The notes below the pieces were generated by a model. The model was given only the letters and a program-made list of their open reading frames with translations. It did no database searches and had not been told where the DNA came from. Source: Talinum fruticosum (lineage: Eukaryota; Streptophyta; Magnoliopsida; Caryophyllales; Talinaceae). Taken from it: a DNA stretch of 64,000 nt. The stretch is from assembly GCA_021018815.1 (NCBI GenBank), contig JAITYX010000017.1, forward strand, positions 4,216,001 to 4,280,000. The letters are read 5' to 3'. This document shows, piece by piece, positions 1 to 11,763 of this stretch (the stretch's first letter is position 1; each line of letters begins with the position of its first letter). The position numbers were made by a program, and so were the translations under genes.

Positions 1-504
1 TTCCACCGCTGCCCCTCATCATGTAGGGATGTTTACTGATTTAGAATTGTAATTTCTATGGGGATACTCATGAGATGAGTAGGATTAACCCGATAACACT
101 GATATCTATCTGATACATGTACATTTGTTTCTCGTCAGAATTCTTCTAGGAGTCCTATATTGATAGAGCACTTTAATCTTTAATACGAAATACATGCACT
201 TCAGCTCGCATATTTAGGTTTCTACGTGTCAAGTAGCTAGTTTAACTGATAAAATGTACGAGAGTTGATATATCGAAAAACCCACAAGAATTATCCTTGA
301 TATAGAGTTTTCTTTAATATCATACTTCTATTTTCATATAAATATATTATAAATCATGTAAAATTCCAACAGAACTGAAACTAGAAATCAAATTCAGCTC
401 ATAACAAAATGAGCCAATGAATATATGAATCCTGTGTTTTTCCAAAGTAATCATCAAAATCAAATTAAAGTGAAGCAAATTCTTCAAATGGAGCTGATGA
501 ATTG

Positions 505-1473
505 TCAGTCTGATTTAGGTGGTTGATTGATGAAAGAAGCCAGCTTTGAAACCAACTCATTGGCCTCCTGACAATCAGGATCAACCAAGTAAAACACGTG
601 ATCTTGTCCTTTTGTCTCGTAAAACTCAGCGTTTAGCTTACTCTTCCTCTTCAGCGTTTCATCATAATACAATCTCCTCTCTCTCTCAATATATCCTTCT
701 CTGCAACCATCACGAGCATTCTCTCACATTCGGCCCGATCAAGACTCGGAGCTCCATCTGAAAACGGGTTGATAAGAGGATCATCGCAACCCTTATCTGA
801 GGGGCACACGTACTCCCACCATTTATCCACCATGGCCTTCCTAACCGGGTCAGAGAGCTCTGACCGACCTGGTTGGTCCCCCGGAAGTAAGGGTGGATAA
901 GAGCAATCCCTTGGATGCTGACTTGATTGGGCAACCCGAGCCGGGAGGCCACGTGATGGGCTATGGTGGCACCCGCACTATCCCCGGATAGGAACACCCT
1001 CCGAAAGTCGACCCTCTCGTTGAGCCAACTCTCAGCTCCATTGCCTCCAGCATGGGAGGCAATCCAGTCGACTGCCGCCCATGCATCGTGGAAGGCCGCC
1101 GGGAGGGGGTGCTCCAGGGCTAGGCGGTAGTCCACGGAGATGAGCAATGCCTTGGCGGAACCCGCCAATGCATTGCAGAACCCGTGGTAGCGGGGCTCAA
1201 AGGGGAGGCAATGACGAAGGCGCCCCCGTGGAAGTATATGAGAAGTGGCAGCTTCTCATTCGTGGGGACGACCTCGGGTTGGTAGATCCTAGCAGAGAGA
1301 CCGGTTTCGGGCTCGAGGAGGATGTCTTTGGAGGTGACCCGAGTAGAGGGGTCGAACCCGGGTGGGGCTTGTAGAGTGCCGGCTAGCCTTAGGATGGAGC
1401 CGTCTTTGTATTCAATGAGGTAGGGGAAAACGTTGTGAGCCACTTGGGGTTCAGTGGGAAGTGATGGGGCCAT
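505..1473 (-). CDS. CXE-type carboxylesterase (alpha/beta hydrolase fold-3), frame broken three times
   Basis: Predicted plant carboxylesterase of about 323 residues that would hydrolyse small esters, probably in the cytosol since no signal peptide is visible. Seen: an intron-free reading path starting MAPSLPTEPQ, an oxyanion-hole motif FHGGAFVI, the nucleophile elbow GDSAG (catalytic Ser), the acid region AEKDILRERG (Asp) and the C-terminal GQDHVF (His), ending ...NQPPKSD. The path crosses three reading frames: shifts near 1199-1205, near 863-866 and near 668-672. Each is repaired by one extra base in a homopolymer. YRLALEHPLP has Leu where the family usually has Pro (YRLAPEHP). The start at 1473 is preferred because an in-frame ATG at 1536 lies almost at the transcription start predicted from the nearer TATA box. 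Either a recent pseudogene or a functional gene with base-call errors; the intact triad favours the latter. Family certain; substrate unknown. Confidence 0.85.
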
Positions 1474-1554
1474 GAGAGAGAGATGATGGTTTTTGAGTGA
1501 GATTAGGTTGTGGGAGTGGGAGGGAGTTTGATTCAACTCTATTCAACTGACTTG

Positions 1555-1563
1555 TATTTATAG
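1555..1563 (-). promoter_or_regulatory. TATA box of the carboxylesterase gene (proximal copy)
   Basis: On the minus strand this reads CTATAAATA, about 80 bases upstream of the chosen ATG at 1473. It predicts a transcription start near 1530, just downstream of the upstream in-frame ATG at 1536. Confidence 0.5.
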
Positions 1564-1590
1564 AGGGTAGACAACTTTTTAATGACTCTG

Positions 1591-1599
1591 TATTTATAG
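1591..1599 (-). promoter_or_regulatory. Second TATA-like box (duplicated core promoter)
   Basis: A second CTATAAATA lies 36 bases further upstream in nearly the same context. Starting from this box the transcript would include the ATG at 1536 and add 21 N-terminal residues (MNQTPSHSHN...). Confidence 0.35.
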
Positions 1600-2462
1600 A
1601 GATCTTCAACATTAATTTTTTAAGTTCTAACCTTTTCGTATTTATTTTCATATGATGTATTTATGTAATTCTTTGGTCGTTTTAATTTTTACAATTAAAG
1701 TCAATAGTATTAATTAAATAGGGTTATAAAGTTTTAATTTTTTAAAATCACTGTAGAAGTAAAAAAGTTATTATAAAAAGTTATTCAGTAAACATTCCAA
1801 ATAATTGTTACACTTAATCTATAAAAAAAAAACCTCTTATGGTGATCCTTTAAAAAAAAAAAAATTAAAAAATCCATCTTCCAAAAACCACATTTGTTTT
1901 TTTTTTTTTTTTCCCTGCATCTTCTCCATTAGCTCATTCTATTCATTTATTAGAAGCTAATTTCAACTGAAATCTTTACATTTTACAATTCCACACAAGT
2001 TTCAAAGGAATTATAATTTGTAATTAATTCATGAATAGGTGTCAGTGTATTATTCTGTAAATCTATTATAAAAATATCCCTGTAATGATTTTATGAAATA
2101 AAATCAGAAAATAAGGGATAAAAATGTCAAAAAGTTAGTTTCAACAGTCATATCAAACTTAATTAGTGGAATCCTAGATTATTTCAAACTTCAAAAAACT
2201 CTATTTTTGTTAACAAAAAGTGTATTAAAGTATATCGACTCATCGTAATTGGTCAATTTTAATTTTTAATTAAAATTCTTTCCTACTTTTAATCTAATTA
2301 TGTCACTTCATATAAGTAAAATTTTGTGTCCATTTAATTAGTATATCTATAATGGTTGTTTCAACTTAAGTGAGATTAGCTTCTCATAAACAGGAGCGGG
2401 ACATTGAGAAAAATAAATTTTTTTTTTTATGAGTTACTAAAGAGTTAGGTTTTGAAAGGCCG
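1600..2462. other. AT-rich intergenic DNA, no gene seen
   Basis: Low-complexity AT-rich sequence with A and T homopolymers around 1850-1910. No coding potential or RNA gene recognised. Confidence 0.6.
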
Positions 2463-2470
2463 GTTGACAC

Positions 2471-2938
2471 TAGGGTTGTAAACAAGCCGAGCCGAGCCCA
2501 AGTCGGCTAGGCTGCGGCTCGACTCGGTTACAATACTTTTAAGTTTAGTCTCAAGCTTAGCTGTGATAGCTCGAGCTCGGGATCGAGACTTGGCTGAGTT
2601 TCTTCTTTTTTTTTTTTTAGATTTTCTTAAAAAGTTTTTAAATTTAAGGTTATATCAAAGTTAAATTATATGTTTTTGTATTAGATTCAAAAATAAGGAT
2701 TTGAATAAATTTTTGTGATTTTAGAGGTAGTTTTATACTCTCCATGCAAGTATTTTTAGAAAAAATAAACTATTTAGCATAAATCGAGCCTAAATGAGTC
2801 GATCCTTGCTTGAGCTCGGGCTTGCCTCGAGTATATCTTCGAGTAGGCTCGGGTTCGGTTTGACTCGAGCCTGAGTCGAGCTTTGACCGAGCCGAGCCCG
2901 AGCGCTCGACGAGCCGGCTCGATTCGTTTACACCCTTA
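2471..2938. mobile_element. hAT-type MITE (copy 1 of a two-copy family)
   Basis: Starts TAGGGTTGTAAAC and ends with the imperfect inverse GTTTACACCCTTA. It is flanked by 8-bp target duplications, GTTGACAC (2463-2470) and ATTGGCAC (2939-2946), matching 6 of 8. Subterminal regions are tandem GAGCC/CTCGAG-like repeats; the core is AT-rich. It has no coding capacity. The second copy at 57231-57746 lies in opposite orientation and shares both core and ends. Confidence 0.8.
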
Positions 2939-2946
2939 ATTGGCAC

Positions 2947-4925
2947 TACCGATACTCGTGACAACAAATAATTGGGGGAGTTGTAGTTTTAAAATTGTAT
3001 TTTTGAAAGGCGAGTTAGTTAAGATGATAACTATCTCAACTCGATTGGAGGAGAATATAAATTTGAATATCTAGAATTGTACTTATTAAAAGGGAACACG
3101 ACTTTAATAAAATTACACCATTCATCAAATAATTAAAAAAAAAAATTCGTTTTTAAGTTGCTTTAGCAAAACAATTAAATTATACATCAAATAACTAAAT
3201 AGATCCCAATATAAATACTTGAGAGTTATAATAACTATTTTATATGGTGTTTACCAAAAGTAGTGGATTAGAAAGTTTTTACAATCGTCATGTATATGAA
3301 TTTACTAGAAATCTATAGTAACTAAGTTTTTATTTGAAGAGTTAACAAATTTGTGGACAATGAAGGACACCATAAATTTGTCCATTTGGATGCCTTTGGG
3401 AAAGTTGTAATTGTAATGTGTCTGTCCAGTAGTTATATTGTAAATTCCTATAATTGTATGATAGTTTTATAAATAAGATAATTGTGCATTTGGTAATTAT
3501 ATGTCTTATTTAATTTATTATATTAATTGAATAATTTTTTATTCTACCATTATACTGTGTTGTTTTTTTTGTAAAAAGTTAATGATCTTCATTACGACTA
3601 ACCATTTACACACTAAAAACATCTAGATTAGGAGCCACCTTATAGAAATGATTCCCCATCCTCTAAACCTTAATAATTTATACAATATCGTTTCCAGTTT
3701 CCTATACAATTTTAATGTTTTTCACCGCTTCTTGCACCATGTAACTAGCCTTATGTATAGTTGGATTTAACGTTTGAAATACTTTCCCATTCCTCTCACA
3801 TCATTATATTAATTTTTAAATAAATTATACAACGGTACAAATAAAATTTATTTTGATAAAAAAATATCTTTCTTTTTTTTTTGGAAAGAATGGATAGGTA
3901 AGGTATCTCATCTTTTAAGTATGCATCTTGATAACATAAGAACAAAAAATTAATTTTTTATCATTTAAAAAAATTGAATACTACCAGGTAGAGAAAAATA
4001 TAAAAAATAATAATAGAATAAAAAAATTAAAATGTAGGACACAAAAAATAAAAATATAAAAATTATTTTTTAATAAAAAGAAATATAAAAATGATAATAA
4101 AAAAATTAAAATATAAAAATTATTAAAGAAACAATCATAACTTTCCTTATAAGTTGATGGAGAAAGTTGTCTTTTATCAACTTCCTCAAATTACGGAAGA
4201 TAGATTTTATGAAAATTAAACTCTATAAAAAAATTTTTTACCAAGCATCGTAATTGGAGAAAGTTTACTAAAATTTTAGAAAAAACTAACCAAAAAATTA
4301 TTCCAAACGGAACTATCATGTAAGTGCTCTACATAAAAATGTCAAGATGTTGACTTCAAATAGGTGTGTTGAAGTATATCACCTATATAATTTTGTTAAT
4401 TTCAATGAGTAGTTGTAGTTTCTTTCGCTTTGATTTGATACTTTTTATTTAACTTAACATCATTTTCAAAGTCAAGTTGCAAATTATCCGCAATAGCACA
4501 TATCCCGCCAAGTCACATTGAGCAATTAATAATACTCAAAAGTTGTTATTGTCACGATGTCACTTAAGTCTAAAGTTATATTATATGATTGGCGATCCAA
4601 ATCATATCGTTACATTGTTTTTCGATTTTTCAGATAAATTCTAAAAGAAAGTTAATTAATTCTTGTATTGCCCTAATTGAATTATTTACTATTTCACAGA
4701 AGTAATTAAACTCTTATAAAACATCATTTCATTTAACTAATGGGTAAATTATATTGATTCCCCAATATTTCAACTTCATTTTTTGATTTCACAGAAGGTG
4801 ATCTGCAGCCCCAAACGGCCCGACCCCCCCAAAAAAGGGGTGGGATCGAGAGAAAAAAAAAAGAGAAGTCAATCTAACCCGTTGGATTAATTTCTAATGG
4901 CTAAGATTACGCAAGTACATTAGTG
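2947..4925. other. AT-rich intergenic DNA, no gene seen
   Basis: Homopolymer-rich AT sequence, most extreme at about 3940-4130. No reading frame, RNA gene or transposon terminus recognised. Confidence 0.6.
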
Positions 4926-5460
4926 AGGGAAATACACACTCCAATATTCGAGTTTCCTCTCAGCCCTTTCTTCTCTCTCCTCCAAATCCTCTCGCCGCTT
5001 CCTGCACCCTCTTCCTCCGTCGGCTCCTCCGCCGCCGCCTCCGGCGGCCGAAGACCGTAACCTCCGCTCCGCACACTTCTTCATCTCTCTCTCGGTCGCC
5101 GGTGTTACGTACTAGCTTCCTTTACCTCCGGCGAAAGTGCTGGAATTCCCACCAGAGTCCACCGATGAATCCACTGCGCCGGAAAGCGAGAATACTCGGC
5201 GGTCGCAACGATGGTCGGATAGATTCAAACCACCCTGGAATCGGAGATTACGTTTAATTCAGATTGGAATCTTAAATATTCTGGAAATAATTACTTCCGG
5301 AACCGTCGCCGGCGATGTCGCCGCCGGAATCGGTATCATAAATGGCTGCCGGCGTTCATCCGTCAGGCGTCAACAACCGGAGGTGGGGCCTGGGGAATTC
5401 GAAACGTTTCTTTGAAAAACGCAAAGATAGAGAGAGTGAGAGAGAGAGAGGAGATGAGTT
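4926..5460 (+). other. GC/CpG-rich block with an open frame, unassigned
   Basis: Composition switches abruptly to GC- and pyrimidine-rich DNA (TCTCTC tracts, CCGCCGCC) typical of a plant 5' UTR or first exon. One frame stays open from about 5137 to 5415 (92 codons, opening near LEFPPESTDE and ending GEFETFL) but has no good ATG and matches no family I recognise. It lies 240-560 bases upstream of the VTE4 ATG. It may be a far-upstream VTE4 promoter or UTR segment, or the remnant first exon of a lost gene. Confidence 0.4.
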
Positions 5461-5606
5461 GGCATTGTGTCAGCCGTAGGAACTAATCAACGGCCCTGAA
5501 TGGATCCTCACGTAGCGCACTTATCTCCTCATCTCATTGGATAATTTCCTCTCACTCACTGAATATTAATTCATTTGTGGTTTAAAAAAAAAGAAAATCA
5601 TTTTTG

Positions 5607-5614
5607 TATAAATA
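5607..5614 (+). promoter_or_regulatory. Candidate TATA box of VTE4
   Basis: TATAAATA 93 bases upstream of the VTE4 ATG, predicting a 5' UTR of about 60 bases that contains a GA-repeat (about 5679-5694). Another TATATAAG at 5671 is too close to the ATG to be likely. Confidence 0.45.
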
Positions 5615-5699
5615 TATTTATTAATATTTTATCTCACATGGTCTCCACAGTACTACTCCCCGTAGCAGATATATAAGGAGAGAGAGAGAGAGGGTGAAA

Positions 5700-8600
5700 A
5701 TGGGGAGCAAGAGCCTCAGTTGGAGCAAGAGCCTCAGTTGGAGCAATCCCTCCATTGCTGGAATCGCAAAGCACTCGATCCCATCCTCTTCTCTCTCCTC
5801 ATATCTGCCGCTCCTTCCGCGGCGGCGCGTGAAGCTCACTCTCCGCCGCAACGCGAGTATCAGAGTGAAGGCAATGGCGGCGGCGACGACGGAGGTGGAA
5901 GAGCTGAGGACGAGAGAGGAGCTGAAGAAGGGAATAGCGGAGTTGTATGACGAGTCGTCTGGTATTTGGGAGGACATTTGGGGAGACCATATGCACCATG
6001 GATTCTACGACGAGTCTGAGGAGGCGTCTCTCTCTCACCACAAAGCTGCTCAGATCCGCATGATCGAGGAGGCCCTCCGCTTCGCCGGCGTTTCAGGTTT
6101 TTCTCTCTCCTCCTTAATCTTATAATCTTTACCATTTTCCATGATAAAGTAAATGCAATAATTATATTCTGTTTAAATTGGCACTCTGTTTGAAACGAAA
6201 ATGGAGGAGAAAGGCAGGCTAATTTTACCTGTTTAATAATTGATTTTCTTTTTCCTCCATTTTCTCAAAATAATGTCAAATTATATGCTTTGATTAAAAA
6301 TATTTATTTTATGTTTAGTTTGTGGGGATGGAGGAGAAGTCCAATAGTATTTTTCAAAATCTTCCCAAGTGCATACAGTGTGGGTGAAATTCTTGTTACC
6401 GTGATAAAATTTTAAATTCTTTTCCTGCTGATACGTATTAAAATTTTTAAATTTTTATTAAAAGTTTTATTTATAATTAGATGAGTAGCACAAATTTGTT
6501 TCTCTCTTTGAAAATCTCATTTGACGCTCACAATTATTCGTTGAGTGACATATTATCTCAGACTATATATCCCAGAATTATGATGTAATTATTTGATCTA
6601 TGATTGATTATAATAACTCTTTATTTTAATTTTTTTAATATAAAATCTAAGATAAATAATTTAAATTATCTTATTGATTTCATTCCTTTTTTAATATTTT
6701 TTTAAATATAAAATTTAGGGTAAATAATTTAAAATACGTTAATAATTTCATTCATACTTTTACGAATCTCATAACAGATCTCCCGTGTCAGTGGCCTTCA
6801 ATACAGCAAATAAAAGTCGAGATACTTCTTTGCTTTATAAAAAATAATGAGAAAAAAATATATATACCACATAAATAATGTAATTTTGCAGGTGATTTAT
6901 TATTTGTTTATTGCCCACATGTGGAATAGCGCCGTGATGGCTCTTTCTGCAGTGATTTTGGTTTCTAGTAGCCATTGCCATTGGCTGGCCCCATCACATC
7001 TGTACAACTGCATATTTATGGATGGGCAATTACTGGATAATATTTTTGACGTTTTATTTTTTTTTTTTTGCCACGAACAATTAGTCGCCATTAGTCACCA
7101 TTAGTCACTATGCTTTCTGATTGCTTCTGTTCTCTGGGTAGCTTCTCAATCTTTCTCGCTCCCTCTCTTTGTGTCCTCGCGTTTTGGCTTATCATTGGCC
7201 TCAATTGCTTTGTAGCGCCCACATTGCAGGGATGCACTCAAGTCATTTTTAAATAAAATTGTGTACAACCAAGTCGTTTTGGATAAAGATATATATGTTC
7301 GATAAAGATATGTATCACGTGGTAAGAGTGCAAAGAAAGGTATATAATTAAGTCGTTTTCAATAAAAGTGTATTATTTATTAAAATTTACAAAAAAAATG
7401 TTCTGAATAATTGATTTTGCATGTGTTATTCTCAAGTTATGTTTTTAAAGAAGAAAATGATATGTGTCTTCAATAGGACACACTTTAAGTAGTCTTCTCT
7501 CGATTCAAAATTATTATATTATATAATAAGTTAAAAATAATGATATAATTGAATAGTATAATTGTATTATACCTTACAAATTATGTAAAATTGTGATTTT
7601 ATTCATCATTTTTTATATTTATAAAATTATGTATATAATACACCTTTTAGATAGGGTTAATCCGATTAGAAAATTATTTGATATATTTCGGCGTAACCGA
7701 CGATTATTAAAGTTTAACATTCATAATTAATCATAATTATTAAAAAAAAATTTTAAATCATAAAATATATTAATATAGGTCAAGTAAGACATTTTAAAAG
7801 TGTTTTTATACAAGACATATATCACCACCCTTTTAAAGAATTATCTTTACAATTACATTGAGCTTGGGCGGGGATAATTTTTGAAATAAGAATTAATATT
7901 TTGACCAAATAAAAAATAATATACTACTTTAGCAAACAAATTTTCAAGTAACTCTAGAGTTTCTAGTACTTTTATTCAGTCAAAAGACAATGGGAGTAGC
8001 TTATGAAGCTGATAGGTGATGTTTGAAGAATAAGATTTTGTCTTTTTTAGTTGGTAAATATTTTATGCGCTCCTCAATTTATATAATAAATTAATACAAT
8101 CATTGGTTCTCTATTGAATATAATTTTTTCTAATTACCTATCAAAACAGTTTGGATGGATAAACATAACTTTTCAATCGTTTTCGATAAATATAATATAG
8201 TCTTTGGTTGGAAATTATCAATATATATGTAAATAATTTTGTAATTATATTTTTATTATTTTGTTTGGTTGTGTTAGAGTATTGTAATTTAATACCTATC
8301 ATGTAATTATAATGATTATAAATTATATAATCATAATACCTTTATAAGGCTGATAGAAATGCGGCTAACATGGCATGTAATGATGACAATCAAACTGTTG
8401 TAAATACATATAAAAAAGGAGTATAAATGCAGACAACTTTACCCTTTAAAGCGAAGAAGCTATCTATGGCACTGGAATCTAATAGCTGACAACGTCAAGT
8501 AGAGTACTAACAGCTAACAATTGAAAGTACCTAGTTTTGACCAAATAGAAGAAGGGATTTTGCTGATATGCTCTTAAAAAGCATTTGTACTTGTGATTAC

Positions 8601-10438
8601 TTCAATTAAGCTTCTATCACTCTTCTCACAAAGTCAGACTACTGTGAACATTCCCGTAATTTGTTTGCAGATGATCCGAGTAGAAAGCCTAAACATATAG
8701 TTGATGTTGGATGTGGGATCGGCGGCAGCTCCAGGTACTTAGTGAACAAGTATGGGGCTACATCTCAAGGAATAACTTTGAGTCCTATTCAAGCCCAAAG
8801 AGCTCAAGCACTTGCTGCTGCTGAAGGATTAGCTGATAAGGTAAAACAGAGAGCATCAGATGTGCTGCTTGTTCATAGGCGTGACAGTTGAAAATTTGCT
8901 TATTTTACAGTTTTTTCAAGCACTACTATTTCTGTTAAACTTTCAGTAAACTACTTCAGAGGTATTTCTAATTTTTTCATAGGCCTTCGAACTTTAATCT
9001 AGTCCAAGTCAATGCAATCATATAGTTCACATCTGGTTGATTGGTTCTATCTCCAATTGGTTGCAAATCCACTACAAATCCCTGTCCTCTTTCTATGCCT
9101 GCTTCATTCTCTTCTCTCCACCTCTGTACTGCCGGAATCTCTGTCTTGCGCTAAAAACTTACTGAATGAAACTGGCAGGCATTCTTTCAAGTTGCAGATG
9201 CTCTGGAGCAGCCGTTTCCTGATGGACAGTTTGATTTGGTTTGGTCAATGGAGAGTGGCGAACACATGCCCGACAAAAGAAAGGTTTGCTTTTTCTCTCT
9301 TTCGTTTTGTTATTTTTCTTATGTTTTCCTTTTTCTGAGCTTTACTCATCCTGGAAGTCTACGGGATTGAGCATGAATTTTCAATAGAAGTCTGAAATAT
9401 GCTTTGGGCGAGTATAGCTACTTACTCTTCTGTGTTTCAGTTTGTGACTGAATTGGCCAGAGTAGCTGCCCCGGGTGCTACAATCATAATTGTGACATGG
9501 TGTCACAGAGATCTCTCCCCATCTGAAGAATCCTTGAACCCCAAGGAGCAAGCACTCTTGAGGAAGATTTGTGATGCTTATTATCTTCCAGCCTGGTGCT
9601 CCACTGCTGATTATGTCAAGTTACTTGAATCCCTCTCTCTACAGGTGCACAACTTATTTGCAGACAGTACTATGTTAGTTATTTGATGTAGTCATTTTCC
9701 TCCTTTCTTCGTTTATTTGAATCATTTCAAACAAGAAGGTTTTCAACTAGTCCTAAAAATCAATTTCTGCAAAAGCTTTTGTGCATTTTTCAAAATCAGA
9801 CCTTGTAAGTGTAAAGCTATCTGTATGCAGATCTCTGCACCTACATAAACAGGATTCGCGATGAATATTGTCATTGTTGTTGAATTTGCTTTTCCTCAAG
9901 AACCGAAAATTTCTCTCTTTTCTTGGTGTGAATCAAATTCCCTGGGGTATTAATGCAGGATATAAAGGCAGCAGATTGGTCCAAGAATGTTGCTCCATTC
10001 TGGCCTGCAGTTATACGCTCAGCACTGACTTGGAAAGGCATTACTTCACTTGTTCGTAGTGGTATGCTTCATATTTACTTGCATAATTTGAAGACAGAGT
10101 AGCATATTAGCATCTGCCATTTTTCATAATATGTTAATCTGACAGCATTTGTCTAATTTACTTCTTGATGGAGCTCTGAAACTGCCAATTGTAAGATCCA
10201 CAGTATGAAACTTCGAGTAGAAATGCAAAACTTCTAATAAAACTCTAAAACTAGCTCCATCATGCATTCACAGAAGATTAAATGCATATTAAGATACATC
10301 AAACCTTAGTAAGTATATCTGGTTTTGCCATCAGGATGGAAAACGATAAAGGGAGCGTTGGCAATGCCACTGATGATTGAAGGATACAAGACGGGACTCA
10401 TCAAATTCGCGATCATTACATGCCGAAAACCAGAGTAG
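5700..10438 (+). CDS. VTE4: Gamma-tocopherol C-methyltransferase, chloroplastic (six exons)
   Basis: Transfers a methyl group from S-adenosylmethionine to gamma- or delta-tocopherol, giving alpha- or beta-tocopherol; the last step of vitamin E synthesis in plastids. Exons read here: 5700-6096, 8671-8840, 9179-9283, 9441-9644, 9959-10061 and 10335-10438, all GT...AG and in phase, giving 360 residues, normal for the family. Residues 1 to about 55 are Ser/Arg-rich like a transit peptide. The mature enzyme shows GIWEDIWGDHMHHGFY, SAM motif I VDVGCGIGGSSRYL (about residues 143-156), the motif II region QPFPDGQFDLVWSMESGEHM, then VAAPGATIIIVTWCHRDL and the C-terminal MIEGYKTGLIKFAIITCRKP. The transit peptide has a doubled segment (SLSWSK/SLSWSN). 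Intron 1 is 2.57 kb and hosts a MITE. Identification is very secure. Confidence 0.95.
7453..7830. mobile_element. Mutator-like MITE in VTE4 intron 1 (copy 1)
   Basis: A 378-bp non-coding element between perfect 10-bp direct repeats TTTTAAAGAA (7443-7452 and 7831-7840). Ends are imperfect inverted repeats: GAAAATGATATGTGTCTT at the left, and GGTGGTGATATATGTCTT when the right end is read in reverse. A 9-10 bp target duplication is characteristic of Mutator-like elements. The interior is AT-rich. Confidence 0.75.
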
Positions 10439-10459
10439 TTAATTTTGAATTCGCAACCT

Positions 10460-10465
10460 AATAAA
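10460..10465 (+). terminator. Polyadenylation signal of VTE4
   Basis: AATAAA 22 bases after the stop codon. Weaker signals further downstream may also be used. Confidence 0.45.
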
Positions 10466-11481
10466 GGCTTGCTTAATTTGTCCTTCTATATATCATAGCC
10501 CAATGTCACAGTAATTGTGGAAGCATTTCTCGCTTCTATATTCATTTTCTTCTCTAGAAATTTGGGTGTAGCGTGTACCTTCGTCTTTGCATGTGTATCT
10601 GGATAAGTTATACAGGAATCAAGGTGTTTTCTCATGGCCTTTTAGCAATTCAACATGTCCTTGTTTTGATCCTGATATGCTCTGTCCATGTAGTGTACCT
10701 CTCATATGTCTTTTTGATCCTCTGCTAATTGAAATCGAAGTCAAACCGTTGTTGACCTATAAATACCGGTTTATGTGTCCCATCGATAATGAATCAAACA
10801 ATTGGTATGAATTGGTGTATGTGGGCATCTAGTGTTCTTCGTATGTTTTGTTAAGTTGTATAGGCATAATTGAATACGTAAACTTAGTAAAGTTTAAAAT
10901 GTGATCGATATGAACTTTTCTTCGCTGATCTTTAGATATTAGAAATATTAATAATTTTAAAATTTTTAAAAGTTAAGAGTATAATTGGTACGTAATTTTT
11001 TAAGTAAATTTTGAACATACATATTTCATCAAACCATACAAATGTATTGGAACGGACGGAGTAAGGTTCGATCCGTTAATTACTTGCGTGAAGCAGAGGG
11101 CATCCAATGAAAAAGACTTTATTCTGTTGTCTATTTATTGCGAGAGAGAAGATTTATATGTTGATATGTTTTAATTTTAATGGATGATTATATATGTCGA
11201 GCATAGATGCTGTCCTAATAAAAAATTTTGGCGTTACATGATTTTTCAATGACACGATATAGCTCTTGAAAAAGACATAAAACTTTGGCATTGCGTGTGA
11301 TGTGACAAATTTCGCTGTGGCAGGATGCAACTTGTGACAAGACAAATTAAATTTTTTTGGTCGGGATGTAATTAAATAGAGTATATAGTGCATTGTATAC
11401 TATAGATTTTATTTACATTGATTTTAAGGGTCCATATATAGATTTTTTAAAAATCATTAATAGACTCAAATAGCTAACGCC
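10466..11481. other. VTE4 3' flank and AT-rich intergenic DNA
   Basis: Probably VTE4 3' UTR for the first few hundred bases, then AT-rich sequence. No further gene recognised. Confidence 0.5.
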
Positions 11482-11763
11482 GAAAATGACGTGTGTCTTG
11501 ATAAAGACACAATTTAAATGTTTTATTTCGATTTAAAATTTACTATATCATGCAAATAAATTGAAAAAATGATATGATTGAATAGTAGAATTACACTACA
11601 ACTTATAAATTATACAAAATTACCATTTTATTCATAATTTTTTATATTTGTAAAATTACACATATGACACATTTTTAAGAGTATTTTTAAACCATAAAAT
11701 ACATTAATATAAATTAAGGAAAAATATTTAACAATGTTTTTCTGCAAAACACATATCATAAAT
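11482..11763. mobile_element. Mutator-like MITE (copy 2, degraded)
   Basis: Same family and orientation as the element at 7453-7830. It shares the start GAAAATGACGTGTGTCTTG, a common interior (a stretch containing GAATAGTA and TTATTCAT...TTTTTTATATTT) and the end CAAAACACATATCATA. It lacks an internal segment of about 90 bases. No target duplication is recognisable. Confidence 0.65.

Noticed and set aside
5137..5415. The 92-codon frame as a firm gene
   Set aside because: No ATG start, no recognised domain, no splice partner; kept only as an unassigned block.
5621..6135. Minus-strand open frames opposite VTE4 exon 1
   Set aside because: They are antisense shadows of a GC-rich coding exon; no domain and no promoter.
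9012..9338. Open frame covering VTE4 exon 3
   Set aside because: Wrong frame: the exon 9179-9283 reads the methyltransferase sequence in another frame.
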